Below, piece after piece: positions 1 through 8,983 of a DNA stretch of 64,000 nucleotides. A model generated the notes under the pieces. That model did no database searches. It was not told the origin of the DNA and worked only from the letters and a program-made list of their open reading frames with translations. The stretch's first letter is position 1. Each line of letters starts with the position of its first letter. Made by a program: the position numbers and the translations under genes. The stretch lies in the NCBI GenBank assembly GCA_035760705.1, contig DASTSL010000128.1, positions 19,515 to 83,514 of the forward strand. Direction: 5' to 3'. This stretch comes from Allomeiothermus sp035760705. Its GTDB lineage: Bacteria > Deinococcota > Deinococci > Deinococcales > Thermaceae.

Positions 1-830
<830 letters not shown>

Positions 831-852
831 CAGGTTCCCCCTCTCGGCACGG

Positions 853-2082
853 TTAGGGCTTACGGGCCACCTTGGCCTCGGCGGCCAGCGAGAGCCCCGC
901 TGGGGTCTGGGCGGTGCGCTGAGGGATCAGGCTGGCTTTGGGGAGGTTGGCCAGCTGCTTGCGCTCGAGCGCCTCTTCGATGAGCCGCTCCATCTTGGTC
1001 CAGGTGTGGTCCCAGGACATCGCCGCCAAGAAGGCCTCGGCCTGGCGCTGGCGCTTGGTCTGGTCTTCCAGCAAGGCCCGCCTTATGGCTTCGGCAAAGC
1101 CCTCGGCATCGTCGGCGATGTAGACCAGGTCCTTTTCGCCATAAGGCCGTACCACGTCGCGGATCGGCGTGGAGACCACCGGCTTGCCCGCTGCCAGGTA
1201 CTCCGGGGTCTTGGTGGGAGAGATAAAGCGGGTGGAGTTGTTGAGCGCGAAGGGCAACATCGCCACGTCCCAGTGGGCCAGGTAGTAGGGCAACTCGGCG
1301 TAGCTCTTCATGCCCAGGAAGTGCAGGTTCGCGAGCCGCGGCATCTCGGCGGGGTCCACCTTGGCGAAAGGCCCCACCATCACGAACTCGCAGCCGGGGA
1401 GCCGCCGGGCCACCGCCTCGAGCAGTCCGGTATCCATGCGCTCGTCGATGACCCCGTAAAAGCCCACCCGGGGGCGGCCCAGCGGGGCCAGGTCGCGCGG
1501 CTCGGGCAGGGGGCGGCGGGCCTGGGCGAAGTGGGCCACGTCCACCGAGGAGGGGAAGCAGTGGCAGTTGGGGTGTTGCAGCCGCTTGGCCTCGTAGAGG
1601 CTCTGGCCGCCGGTGAACACCACGTTGGCCCAGCGGAAAAGCTGCTGCTCGCGCTCGCGCAACACCGGCGGGGCGAAGCGGAAGTTGGCCAGTTCGTCCA
1701 TGCAGTCGTAGACCGCGGCTTTAGGCTCGAGCCCGCGCAAGTAGGGCAAGAACATCGGGCTATACAGCCACATCACGAAGTCGCGAACCCCCAACTCCTC
1801 CAGGAAATCCTTTACCAACATGCGGATCAGGCCGCCTACCCGGTCCTCGCTGAGGCCCTCGGGCAGGTGGGGGATGGCCACGTTGACCCCGCCATCCCGG
1901 TAGGTCTCCAGGCGGGGGAGCGGTTTGGGCTCGCTTTCGCCGATAAAGATCGGCTCTTCCACAAACACCACCCGGTGGCTCTGGGCGGCGCGGCTCATGA
2001 GGTGCTGGGGGCGCTGGTAGACGAAGTTCCAACGGAGATGGGAGAAGCAAACAATATCGTAGGTGCTTTGGGTTTGGCTCAT
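853..2082 (-). CDS. Glycosyltransferase (GT4-like) co-transcribed with glf
   Basis: Probable cytoplasmic glycosyltransferase of 409 residues. The N-terminal half contains the 'YQRPQHLMSRAA' segment common in glycosyltransferases that neighbour glf. The C-terminal half has the GT-B nucleotide-sugar region with NNSTRFISPTKTPEYLAAGKP, the usual place for the donor-binding acidic residue. I chose the ATG at 2082 because AAAGGA lies 8 nt upstream; an in-frame GTG at 2103 has no such site. The donor and acceptor cannot be read from the sequence, but the neighbour suggests galactofuranose-containing surface polysaccharide. Its promoter array lies about 200 bp upstream (2282-2319). Confidence 0.85.
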   Translation of the reverse strand: MSQTQSTYDIVCFSHLRWNFVYQRPQHLMSRAAQSHRVVFVEEPIFIGESEPKPLPRLETYRDGGVNVAIPHLPEGLSEDRVGGLIRMLVKDFLEELGVRDFVMWLYSPMFLPYLRGLEPKAAVYDCMDELANFRFAPPVLREREQQLFRWANVVFTGGQSLYEAKRLQHPNCHCFPSSVDVAHFAQARRPLPEPRDLAPLGRPRVGFYGVIDERMDTGLLEAVARRLPGCEFVMVGPFAKVDPAEMPRLANLHFLGMKSYAELPYYLAHWDVAMLPFALNNSTRFISPTKTPEYLAAGKPVVSTPIRDVVRPYGEKDLVYIADDAEGFAEAIRRALLEDQTKRQRQAEAFLAAMSWDHTWTKMERLIEEALERKQLANLPKASLIPQRTAQTPAGLSLAAEAKVARKP

Positions 2083-2281
2083 CCGATATTCCTTTCTGGG
2101 CACAGGTGGCCGAGGGAGACCCCTGGGGCGTCACCTGGTTTGAGGGGGTTCCTGGGCGGTGTAGATCTGGGGCTCACTACGGTTCAGGAACCGAGCTGAC
2201 TTGGGGGTGTTGGAAGCAGTTCATCCACCCAGGGGGTGGATGATCCTGTCTTCGCCACGCACTCTAGGATGCCCCCGGCGC

Positions 2282-2319
2282 TTGACCCCCTCCTGAGTCG
2301 AGTCTGAGGGCTGGCTGAA
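2282..2319 (-). promoter_or_regulatory. 11-bp tandem repeat array 1 (glycosyltransferase/glf)
   Basis: Half-sites TTGAC, CTGAG, CTGAG and CTGAA start at 2282, 2293, 2304 and 2315, an exact 11-bp period. Read on the gene strand they are (T/C)TCA(G/A). A CATCCT -10-like hexamer lies at 2266-2271, 15 nt after the last half-site. The array also overlaps the region just before the Crp-gene terminator. Confidence 0.6.
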
Positions 2320-2334
2320 TGACGGCCTGAACAG

Positions 2335-2364
2335 TAAAAAATGGGAGACTGGGCCCAGCCTCCC
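2335..2364 (-). terminator. Rho-independent terminator of the Crp-family gene
   Basis: On the minus strand a 10-bp GGGAGGCTGG stem with a 2-nt loop is followed by a run of six T. It lies 30 nt after the stop of the Crp-family gene. Confidence 0.85.
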
Positions 2365-2393
2365 GCACCTCGAGCGAAGGTTTTCTGGTTTGG

Positions 2394-3203
2394 TTACATG
2401 TTGACTACCAGCCTCGAGGGGGCCGCCACCGGGATGCGGGGGGCGTGCTCTACGGCCTTGGGGCAGCCGTAAAAGGCCCCCTCGCTCTCCAGGAAGCGCG
2501 GCATCCGCTCCACGTCCACCACCACGTCCTTGCCGGTGCGCTGGATCACACCCTCGCACTCGAGTTCGGTGAGGCTCAAGCTCACGGTCTCGCGCCGCAC
2601 CCCCAGCAAGAGCGCCAGGTCGTACTGGGTGAAGGGCATCCGGATATAAAGCCCTTTCCCGGTGGGCTGGCCTTCCTCGAGCGCGTAGAGGTAGAGGATG
2701 CGGGCCAGCCGGGCTGGGACCCGGGTGGACTGATTGAGGAAGCGCAGGTTGCTCTCCTCCTCGATCTGGTCGGCCAGTAGGTGCAAGAAGCAGCGGGTCA
2801 GCTCGAGTTCGCGCTCCACCAGGTCCTGCACCAGCTCGAAGGGCCACACCGTGATCTCGCCGGGGGCGATCGCCACCACCTCGGGGGCGGTATCGCGGGG
2901 GTGGGTGAGGGTCTCCAGACCGATAAAAGACCCCTTGCGCCGCACCGCCATCAGTTGCTCATCGCCGTACTCGGTAAAGCGCATCAGCTTGAACCAGCCC
3001 TTGTGTACGTAGGCCACCAACGGCTCGCCCATCGAGCTGGCGATCTCGCCGGTGCGCAGGGTTTTGTGCCGCCCCTGGGCTTTCAGGGTCTCCCGTACGC
3101 TCGGCGAGAGGCAGTCCAGCAGGCGGTTGATGTCGAGCGTGTAGGGACTCCAGGTATGCATGGGGATTTGTGCGGCGGGGTTCCAGGAACTATGCGGTTT
3201 CAT
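2394..3203 (-). CDS. Crp/Fnr-family transcription regulator
   Basis: DNA-binding regulator of 269 residues. Residues about 30-140 form a degenerate cyclic-nucleotide-type beta-barrel. A C-terminal winged helix-turn-helix follows (FTQYDLALLLGVRRETVSLSL), typical of the Crp family. It lacks the N-terminal cysteine cluster of oxygen-sensing Fnr. The start is well supported: a TAGCCT -10 box ends 7 nt before the ATG at 3203, so the mRNA should be leaderless. That -10 is placed by tandem-repeat array 2. An upstream in-frame start at 3236 would lie inside the promoter. Targets are unknown; it is itself a member of the 11-bp-repeat regulon. Confidence 0.88.
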   Translation of the reverse strand: MKPHSSWNPAAQIPMHTWSPYTLDINRLLDCLSPSVRETLKAQGRHKTLRTGEIASSMGEPLVAYVHKGWFKLMRFTEYGDEQLMAVRRKGSFIGLETLTHPRDTAPEVVAIAPGEITVWPFELVQDLVERELELTRCFLHLLADQIEEESNLRFLNQSTRVPARLARILYLYALEEGQPTGKGLYIRMPFTQYDLALLLGVRRETVSLSLTELECEGVIQRTGKDVVVDVERMPRFLESEGAFYGCPKAVEHAPRIPVAAPSRLVVNM

Positions 3204-3210
3204 GGGGTTC

Positions 3211-3264
3211 AGGCTAGGTCGGGCGTCTGACCTCAAACTGACCCGAAGCTGAGGCAGGGCTGAG
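3211..3264 (-). promoter_or_regulatory. 11-bp tandem repeat array 2 plus -10 (Crp gene)
   Basis: CTGAC, CTGAC, CTGAG and CTGAG start at 3227, 3238, 3249 and 3260, exactly 11 bp apart. The -10 hexamer TAGCCT (3211-3216) starts 15 nt after the last half-site, and the ATG follows 7 nt later. This is one of the clearest examples of the motif. Confidence 0.75.
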
Positions 3265-3457
3265 CCGCGCTTCCTGGCTTTTCCAATCCGCGTGTTAGAT
3301 TTCTCACCATTTTCCCAGAAATATTTCTCGATCCTACTCGGCAGAGCGGTCGGGCCGGACAGCTAGGGGGTGCGCTCGAGGGCTGCGCACCGCACAAAAC
3401 GGGCTAAATCCGGGGCGCATTTCTGCGGGGATGGCCCAGTTTTTTCGGGGAGCGGAT

Positions 3458-3964
3458 ATGGGACAGATCAAAGACGTGCGTGAACTCGAGGACCCCGCCA
3501 AGCTCGAGTTCCAGCGGCGGCAGTGGCGGGCCCAGCGCGTGGCCTGGGGAATCCTGGTCGTGCTGGTGCTGGCGGCACTGTTGGGGCTTTTTGGCCCCGG
3601 TGTGCTGAGCGGGGTCGAGACCGCCACCGGGGACGGAGCGCTCCGGGCTGAGTATCACCGCTTCGTGCGCTACGAGGACCCCACTCGGCTGGAACTCCAG
3701 GTGCGCCCCACAGGGGGTGAGGAGCTACGGATCTGGCTGAGCCGCGAATACGTGCAGGGCAGCGGCATCCAGCAGGTGGTTCCCCAACCCGAATCGGTCG
3801 AGGCGGGGCCGGACCGCTACACCTACGTGTTTCGCCTGGAAAACCCCAGCGGGCCGGTGAGCATCAGCTATGAACTGATGCCCGTGCGGATGGGCCGCCT
3901 GGGGGGGCAGGTCGGGCTCGAGGGCAGAGAAGCCGTCCAGGTAGGGCAGTTCGTCTACCCCTAG
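3458..3964 (+). CDS. Single-pass membrane protein of unknown function
   Basis: Predicted 168-residue protein with a charged cytoplasmic head, one membrane segment at about residues 27-48 (WGILVVLVLAALLGLFGPGV) and a soluble C-terminal domain rich in beta-like alternation, probably extracytoplasmic. I chose the ATG at 3458 because GGGGAG lies 7 nt before it; an upstream ATG at 3431 has a weaker site. It precedes a DUF421 gene by about 30 bp, and the two are likely co-transcribed. A 14-bp tandem duplication covers its stop codon. I do not recognise the family. Confidence 0.7.
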   Translation: MGQIKDVRELEDPAKLEFQRRQWRAQRVAWGILVVLVLAALLGLFGPGVLSGVETATGDGALRAEYHRFVRYEDPTRLELQVRPTGGEELRIWLSREYVQGSGIQQVVPQPESVEAGPDRYTYVFRLENPSGPVSISYELMPVRMGRLGGQVGLEGREAVQVGQFVYP

Positions 3965-3980
3965 CGGTCTACCCCTAGCG
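3953..3980. repeat. 14-bp tandem duplication across a stop codon
   Basis: The unit gtctacccctagcg occurs twice in a row. The first copy supplies the last codons and stop of the upstream membrane-protein gene. Confidence 0.8.
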
Positions 3981-3994
3981 AAGGGAGAGCGGGC

Positions 3995-4441
3995 ATGGAT
4001 TCGGTGTTTCGGGCTTTGCTGGTGTACTTATTTTTGTTGGTGCTGCTCAGGCTTTCCGGGAAACGCTCGCTGGCGCAGATCACGACCTTCGACTTCGTGC
4101 TGCTCCTGATCATCAGCGAGACCGCCGACACCGCCCTGCTGGGTCGGAACAACTCGTCCACCCACGCCTTCTTGCTGATCACGACCCTGGTGATCACCGA
4201 CATCGGCCTGTCGCTCTTGAAACAGCGCTTCCCGCTGCTGGAGCGCCTGGTGGACGACGTGCCGCTGATCGTGGTGCAGGACGGAAAACCGCTCAAAGAC
4301 CGGATGAGCAAGGCCCGGGTGGACGAGGACGACGTGCTCTCGGCGGCCCGCGAACTTCAGGGCCTCGAGCGCCTGGACCAGATCAAGTACGCCGTAGTGG
4401 AACGCTCCGGGGGGATCTCGATCATCCCCAAGGAGAAATGA
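3995..4441 (+). CDS. DUF421/YetF-family membrane protein
   Basis: A 148-residue protein with the DUF421 core: an N-terminal membrane helix, the LSGKRSLAQITTFDFVLLL signature, a second hydrophobic segment and a basic cytoplasmic tail with GKPLKDRMSKARVDEDDVL. It is shorter than Bacillus YetF (about 230 residues), keeping about two membrane segments plus the soluble domain. YetF-type proteins are associated with spore or stress envelopes, but no reaction is established. It probably shares an mRNA with the preceding single-pass protein. Confidence 0.85.
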   Translation: MDSVFRALLVYLFLLVLLRLSGKRSLAQITTFDFVLLLIISETADTALLGRNNSSTHAFLLITTLVITDIGLSLLKQRFPLLERLVDDVPLIVVQDGKPLKDRMSKARVDEDDVLSAARELQGLERLDQIKYAVVERSGGISIIPKEK

Positions 4442-4601
4442 GGGAAGTAGCGATACGCCGGACAATTCCCTCTGGGAAGCAGATAGCTGACCGATAAGCA
4501 CGGCCTACTCGGCATCTCTAATGTGAAGTGTTTCCTAATAATCAATCGTGGAGAGGAACGTGGAGAGGAATTAATACAAAACCGCTTCCCAGATGCAAGG
4601 A

Positions 4602-4644
4602 CTCAGCCCTGGCTCAGCTCGAGGTAAGCCTCACTATCTAGGAT
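4602..4644 (+). promoter_or_regulatory. 11-bp tandem repeat array 3 plus -10
   Basis: CTCAG at 4602, CTCAG at 4613 and GTAAG at 4624 form the array. TAGGAT at 4639 lies 15 nt after the start of the last half-site. It serves the proline-rich gene and probably the downstream YciE/F gene. Confidence 0.65.
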
Positions 4645-4684
4645 TGAGACCGAAAAGTCCGGTTTTGACCCGCAAGGAGGAGCC

Positions 4685-4915
4685 ATGATCGCCAAACGCC
4701 GCAAAGCCCGTCCGCCCGACCCACCCGGGCAACCGCCGAAGGATTCGCCCGAGCCCGCGCGCCCTCCCCGCCCCGACGCCCCCGGCCCCCACCGCCCCCA
4801 GCCGCTGCATAAACCCCCTGCCGCTCGGCCCGGCCCCGAGATCCAAGACCCTCCGGCTCCTCACGAGCCGCCCAAGGGGCGGACCCCGCGCGAGGGTGGG
4901 CTGTTAGGGGACTAA
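4685..4915 (+). CDS. Small proline-rich disordered protein
   Basis: A 76-residue protein in which about a third of the residues are proline, interspersed with Arg, Lys, His and Gly; it should be intrinsically disordered. A strong AAGGAGGAG ribosome site lies just before the ATG, and a repeat-array promoter lies about 45 bp upstream, which supports expression. No family is recognised. The neighbour 66 bp downstream is a YciE/F stress ferritin-like gene, so a role in stress or desiccation is an inference only. Confidence 0.65.
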   Translation: MIAKRRKARPPDPPGQPPKDSPEPARPPRPDAPGPHRPQPLHKPPAARPGPEIQDPPAPHEPPKGRTPREGGLLGD

Positions 4916-4981
4916 CAGCGGTGGAAAGCCGCAGTTTTTACGGTAAGGACCGGAGCCAGGAACTCCGCAAGAGGAGGAATC

Positions 4982-5476
4982 ATGCAAAGTTTGCAAGAGC
5001 TGTATCTGGATGAACTCCGGGACGCCTACGACGCCGAGCGCCAGCTCACCCAAGCCCTGCCCAAGATGATGGAGGCGGCTTCCTCGCCCGAGCTGCGGCA
5101 AGCTTTCGAGCTGCACTTGCAGCAGACCGAGGAGCAGTGCCGCCGTCTCGAGCAGATCTTCGAGCGCATGGGCGAGAGCCCCGAGGGCGAGCCCTGCGAG
5201 GCCATGCAGGGGTTGATCGAGGAGGGTCAGCAACTCCTGGAGAAGCGTGACCAGGCCGACCCCGAGGTGTTGGACGCGGCCCTCATAGCGGCGGGCAACA
5301 AGGTCGAGCACTACGAGATCGCCAGCTACGGTACGCTGTGCACCTATGCCGAGATGCTCGGTGACGACGAGGCCAAGCGCCTCTTGGGCCAGACCCTGGA
5401 GGAAGAGAAGATGGCCGACAAAAAGCTCACCGCGCTGGCCGAACGCAAGATCAACCGCCGGGCCGCCGAGGGCTAG
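4982..5476 (+). CDS. Ferritin-like YciE/YciF (DUF892) protein
   Basis: A 164-residue four-helix protein. It opens with QELYLDELRDAYDAERQLTQ and carries paired metal-ligand helices (KVEHYEIASYGTL and EEEKMADKKL), as in the DUF892 stress proteins of the ferritin-like superfamily. Length matches the family. A strong GAGGAGG-type ribosome site precedes the ATG and a T-tailed hairpin follows the gene. It most likely forms an mRNA with the proline-rich gene upstream, under repeat array 3. The biochemical role of the family is not settled. Confidence 0.9.
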   Translation: MQSLQELYLDELRDAYDAERQLTQALPKMMEAASSPELRQAFELHLQQTEEQCRRLEQIFERMGESPEGEPCEAMQGLIEEGQQLLEKRDQADPEVLDAALIAAGNKVEHYEIASYGTLCTYAEMLGDDEAKRLLGQTLEEEKMADKKLTALAERKINRRAAEG

Positions 5477-5491
5477 CGGCTCGAGCCCGAA

Positions 5492-5516
5492 AGCCCGGCA
5501 CTGGCCGGGCTTTTTT
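5492..5516 (+). terminator. Rho-independent terminator after YciE/F gene
   Basis: AGCCCGGC/GCCGGGCT stem with a 4-nt loop followed by six T. Confidence 0.9.
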
Positions 5517-5710
5517 ACTTTTCGCCCGGACCCGGGGTGGCTTGGTGCATCCACCCTGGGGTCTCCCGTCGAGGGCAAGTTGTATGAAATCCAAGTTCTC
5601 GAATCGAGCGAAACGGCTGTGCCCGGCGGCTTTCCAAACGGCTGAGCTTGTTAGACCACGCACAACACGCGCCCCTCCCAGGGCCTAACCTCGAGCCCAA
5701 GGAGACCCCA

Positions 5711-5977
5711 ATGGCAGAGCGTGATGCGCAGCGTTCAACCGAGGCGCCGAATCCCCAGAACTTGGACCGGGATAGCTCCCCCGACGATTTCGAGCGCGAG
5801 AACCCCCCGCTGCCTACCCGCGGGACGGTGGGGGAGGTCAACGAATCGCTCGAGGACACCTACCCCATGACCTCTCCCAAGGGCGACCCCCAGGAAGTAG
5901 ACCTGAACCTCGACCCCATGCAGCCGGAAGACGAGGACCAGGACCCGGTGGGGAGGAACCCCGACGAGGAAGCCTAG
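5711..5977 (+). CDS. Small acidic disordered protein
   Basis: An 88-residue, highly charged acidic protein with many Asp, Glu and Pro and no hydrophobic core, so probably disordered. I chose the ATG at 5711 because AAGGAG lies 7 nt upstream; the longer version from 5648 has no ribosome site. It lies between two other stress-type genes. No family recognised. Confidence 0.6.
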   Translation: MAERDAQRSTEAPNPQNLDRDSSPDDFERENPPLPTRGTVGEVNESLEDTYPMTSPKGDPQEVDLNLDPMQPEDEDQDPVGRNPDEEA

Positions 5978-6039
5978 GGCTCGAGGTCGGCAGGGCTAAA
6001 GGTCAGCACCGGATGGCCGGTGAAATAAAGGAGGAAGGA

Positions 6040-6228
6040 ATGGCAGAGGAGAAAAAAGGCGGACGGGGTTCCAACCTGACCCAAGAAGACCGGGCCAAAG
6101 GAGGCCGTCACTCTCACGGCGGGCGTAGCGACAGCGATAGCGATAAGGGTCGTCAGGGACAGCACAATGTGAGCGAGGAAGGCCGCGAGCGGATGTCCGA
6201 GAGCGGGGAAAAGGGCGGCTCCAAATAG
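6040..6228 (+). CDS. Small KGG-type general stress protein
   Basis: A 62-residue hydrophilic protein with KKGGRGSNLTQEDRAKGGR and a C-terminal GEKGGSK, resembling the KGG-repeat stress proteins (YciG or GsiB-like). The ATG at 6040 has an excellent GGAGGAAGGA ribosome site; the in-frame ATG at 6013 lacks one. A bidirectional terminator follows. Such proteins accumulate in general stress responses of other bacteria; function here is inferred from composition. Confidence 0.75.
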   Translation: MAEEKKGGRGSNLTQEDRAKGGRHSHGGRSDSDSDKGRQGQHNVSEEGRERMSESGEKGGSK

Positions 6229-6270
6229 CCGGACTCGAGTAAAATCCTGACCACTCCGTGTCTGACCAAA

Positions 6271-6295
6271 AAAGTCCCCACATCGGGGGCTTTTT
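6271..6295. terminator. Bidirectional terminator
   Basis: A CCCC/GGGG hairpin is flanked by six A on the left and five T on the right. It can end transcripts from the KGG gene (+) and from the FRG-MgtC chimera (-). Confidence 0.75.
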
Positions 6296-6307
6296 CCCTG
6301 CCGGGGC

Positions 6308-6915
6308 TCACTCGCCGTCCGGGCTTTTGGAGGCCCGGTTGATCTTGAGGGCCTCCTGGGGTGCTGGGGAGGCTCGAGCTGAGCCCGCCAGCACCCGCAA
6401 CACGATAAATTGAGCAAGGTGGTCCCCACCGCCAGCACGTAGCGCTCCATCCCTACCGCGATTCCCACCGCCGTGGCCAAGAGCGAGGCCGCGGTGGTGA
6501 GGCCCTGGACGGTGTAGCCGCCTGAGATGAAGATGGTGCCAGCTCCCAGAAAGCTGATCCCGGTGGTGACCACCGAGAGCACTCGGGTGCTATCCACCTG
6601 GACCCCCCGCGTGTCCCCGGCGTAGCGGGTCATCATCACCTCGCCGAGCAGCACGAACATGGCCGCGCTCACCCCCACCAGCATGTAGGCGTATTTGCGG
6701 AAGGCCCGCAGGATGTGGGCCTCGAGGTCATAGGAGCGCCCGGCCACCAGGCGCGACAGGCTGGTCTCGAGGCTGTAATGGGCCTGGGCCGTACCCCGGA
6801 AGGCCAGGTTCAGGCGGTACCGGGCGATCTGGGGGTTCCAGGAGCCCTGGTAGGGCGCCTCCAGGAGTTCGGACCAGCTCGAGACCTTGAGGGCGTCGGG
6901 GGTTTCCCGGGCCAC
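6308..6915 (-). pseudogene. FRG domain-MgtC chimera with a frameshift
   Basis: The N-terminal part resembles an FRG domain (SSWSELLEA, SWNPQIARYR, LNLAFRGTAQAHYSLETSL, ILRAFRKYA). At about 6690 it passes abruptly into the middle of an MgtC/SapB membrane protein (YMLVGVSAAMF, TTGISFLGAGTIF, GLTTAASLLATAVGIAVG) whose first helix is missing. Near 6405 the frame breaks: with one extra T in the AATTTA run, reading continues as FIVLRVLAG to a stop at 6308, which makes the length divisible by three. The GTG at 6915 has GGGGGAG 6 nt before it and lies just after the SDR stop. An intact FRG protein or MgtC is therefore not made. Deletion fusion is an inference from the domain join. Confidence 0.7.
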
Positions 6916-6928
6916 GCTCGGCTCCCCC

Positions 6929-7669
6929 TCACAACCGGTCCAGCCGCCCACCGTCCACCACCAAGGCCGCCCCCTGCACGAAGCGGGCCTCGGAGGAGGC
7001 CAGAAAGGCGATGGCGGTAGCGATGTCCTCGGGCTTCCCCACCACGTTAGGGTCCACCCGCTCCACCCCCGCCTTCACGTTGGGGTTCTCCCACAGCATG
7101 GGGGTGTCTACCGCGCCGGGCAGCACCGCGTTGACCCGGATGCCGCGGGGTTTGCCCTCGATGGCCGCCGAGCGGGTCAGCGAGACCAAAGCCGCCTTGG
7201 CCGCCGCGTAGGGGGCCACCATCGGCTCGGTCTCGAGGGCGTGGATGCTCGAGACGTTGACCACCGCCCCGCCTGACTTCATGTGCTGGAAGGCCTCGCG
7301 GATGAAGAAGAAAGCCCCCAGCAGGTCCACCCCCAGCACCCGCCGCCAGTCCTCGGCAGCCAGCTCGATCAGCGGTTTGAAGGTCATCAGCCCGGCGTTG
7401 TTCACCACCACGTCCAGCCGCTGGAAGCGCTCGAGGGTCCCGGCCACGCAGGCCGTCACCTGGGACTCATCGGAGACGTCGCAGGAGGCGGCCCAGACCT
7501 CGGGAGCCCCGGCCTGTTTGACCGCCTCGGCGGCCTTCTGTGCGGCGTCCGTGTCGCGGTCGGCGATCACCACCCGAGCCCCCTCCTCGCCAAAGCGCCG
7601 GGCAGCAGCCAGCCCGATCCCGCTGGCCGCCCCGCTCACGATCACCACCTGGTTCTCGAAGCGGCTCAC
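6929..7669 (-). CDS. SDR-family oxidoreductase
   Basis: A classical short-chain dehydrogenase of 246 residues. It has the NAD(P) motif GAASGIG near residue 13, NNAG, a catalytic Ser in NVSSIHA, the YAAAK active site and the family's C-terminal VVDGG. Substrate cannot be inferred. Its start overlaps the GH1 stop by 4 bp (ATGA), so it is translationally coupled and part of the NRAMP-GH1-SDR operon. Confidence 0.92.
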   Translation of the reverse strand: MSRFENQVVIVSGAASGIGLAAARRFGEEGARVVIADRDTDAAQKAAEAVKQAGAPEVWAASCDVSDESQVTACVAGTLERFQRLDVVVNNAGLMTFKPLIELAAEDWRRVLGVDLLGAFFFIREAFQHMKSGGAVVNVSSIHALETEPMVAPYAAAKAALVSLTRSAAIEGKPRGIRVNAVLPGAVDTPMLWENPNVKAGVERVDPNVVGKPEDIATAIAFLASSEARFVQGAALVVDGGRLDRL

Positions 7670-8982
7670 GAGCCCCCCTGGGAAGAATGCGGATCGGAAG
7701 GGGCCGCTTCATAGGCCTGGTTGCGCTCGCGGGCTTGGCGGCTCAGGCTGCGGGCCGCCCCTTCGTCTTGTTCGCTGGGCCGGAACACCGGCAGGGTCAG
7801 GGCGATGCTCTGAGTGGGCAGCACCTCGCGCCACTGCCGGATGAGTTCCTTGTAGGCCGCCCCCACCGGGCGGATTTTGCGGTCCAGGTCGTAGAGCCCC
7901 AGCGGGTTGACGTGGCCGTTGTCCTCGCGCAGGGCGGTGTCCCAGTCCACCTGGTCGGTGAGGGAGTACCAGGTAAAGCCCACGATGGGCAGCCCGTCAT
8001 TGCGCACCTGCAGCACGTTGGCCCACTCCTTGCGCAGCCAGCGCACGGCCTCGTCCCCCTCAGGTCCTTGGTTGAGGTTGGTCTCGGTGTGCATCACCGG
8101 CAGGCCATAGCGAGTGTAATACTGCCGGGTGATGGTGGCGTAGCCGAAGATTTCCCCGCTGGGGCGGGTCTGCCCGTTGGGCGAGACCAGGTGCTCGTTG
8201 GTCACGTAGTAGTCGTTCCCCATGATGCAGTGGTGTTTGAAACGCTGGCCCAGAAAGAAGTGGTACTCCTCGCGGGTGAGGCCGTTATCGGTCAGGTACT
8301 CGTACATGTCGGAGTTCACCCGGCGGCCATAGTTGAGGTCGAGCGAGAGGAAACGCACCTCGTTCAGGCGTTCCGCCGGGCCGATGGCCTGGGGGTTCTC
8401 GGCGTGGAAGTACTCGCTGGACTCACTCTGCACGAAGATGGCATCGGGGCGGACCTGGAGGATCGCCTCCATGGCCAGCACGTTGGCCCGCACGATGTGT
8501 TTGAGGGCGTTGACGAAAGCCCGGTCGCTCCTCAAGCCCTCATTCCACCAGCCGTAGCGGGCCGAGAACAAGGCGCAGACGAACATCTCGTTGACTGGGG
8601 TGTAAAGCTGCACCCAGGGGAAGCGGGTGGCGAAGGCCTTGGCGTACTGGGCGAACAGCTCGGGAAAATCGGGGTTTTGAAAGTCACCGATCCACTCCGG
8701 CAGGCCAAAGTGGCAGAGGTCGGTGATGGGCAGGATGTCTCGCCGCTTGAGTTCGGCGAAGGTCTCGTCGGCGAAGTCCCAGTCGTACTTTCCCGGGCCG
8801 ACCCAGGTGCGGTGCAGCGGCGGACCGTAGCGCAACTGGCGCACCCCCAGATCTTGCACGCAGTCGAAATCCTGGCGCCAGTGGCGGTAGTGCCCGCATT
8901 TCTCCATCTCGTCCACCCGCCGCCCGTTCACCTTGGGCGCGCTGTTTTCGATACCGGTGGCGAACATGAAGTAGGTGATCAT
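7666..8982 (-). CDS. Glycoside hydrolase family 1-like protein
   Basis: A 438-residue TIM-barrel protein of the beta-glucosidase superfamily. The acid/base position appears as YTPVNEM and the nucleophile region as MHTETN, both variants of the canonical TxNEP and ITENG. A WYSLTDQVDWDTA segment near the end matches the GH1 aglycone region. It has no signal peptide. The altered motifs leave specificity open and activity uncertain. It lies 2 bp before the NRAMP stop region and overlaps the SDR gene, forming one operon. Confidence 0.8.
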   Translation of the reverse strand: MITYFMFATGIENSAPKVNGRRVDEMEKCGHYRHWRQDFDCVQDLGVRQLRYGPPLHRTWVGPGKYDWDFADETFAELKRRDILPITDLCHFGLPEWIGDFQNPDFPELFAQYAKAFATRFPWVQLYTPVNEMFVCALFSARYGWWNEGLRSDRAFVNALKHIVRANVLAMEAILQVRPDAIFVQSESSEYFHAENPQAIGPAERLNEVRFLSLDLNYGRRVNSDMYEYLTDNGLTREEYHFFLGQRFKHHCIMGNDYYVTNEHLVSPNGQTRPSGEIFGYATITRQYYTRYGLPVMHTETNLNQGPEGDEAVRWLRKEWANVLQVRNDGLPIVGFTWYSLTDQVDWDTALREDNGHVNPLGLYDLDRKIRPVGAAYKELIRQWREVLPTQSIALTLPVFRPSEQDEGAARSLSRQARERNQAYEAAPSDPHSSQGGS

Positions 8983-8983
8983 C

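Noticed and set aside
1006..2199. Long plus-strand frame opposite the glycosyltransferase
   Set aside because: It has no ribosome site and no recognisable domain; the minus-strand frame encodes a clear glycosyltransferase. It is an antisense shadow in GC-rich DNA.
3303..3330. 11-bp array upstream of the 3458 membrane gene
   Set aside because: CTCAC and CCCAG are 11 bp apart, but further units and the 15-nt rule fail.
5974..6951. 325-codon frame reading through the FRG-MgtC region
   Set aside because: Its C-terminal 130 residues are off-frame sequence beyond the restored stop at 6308 and overlap the KGG gene antisense.
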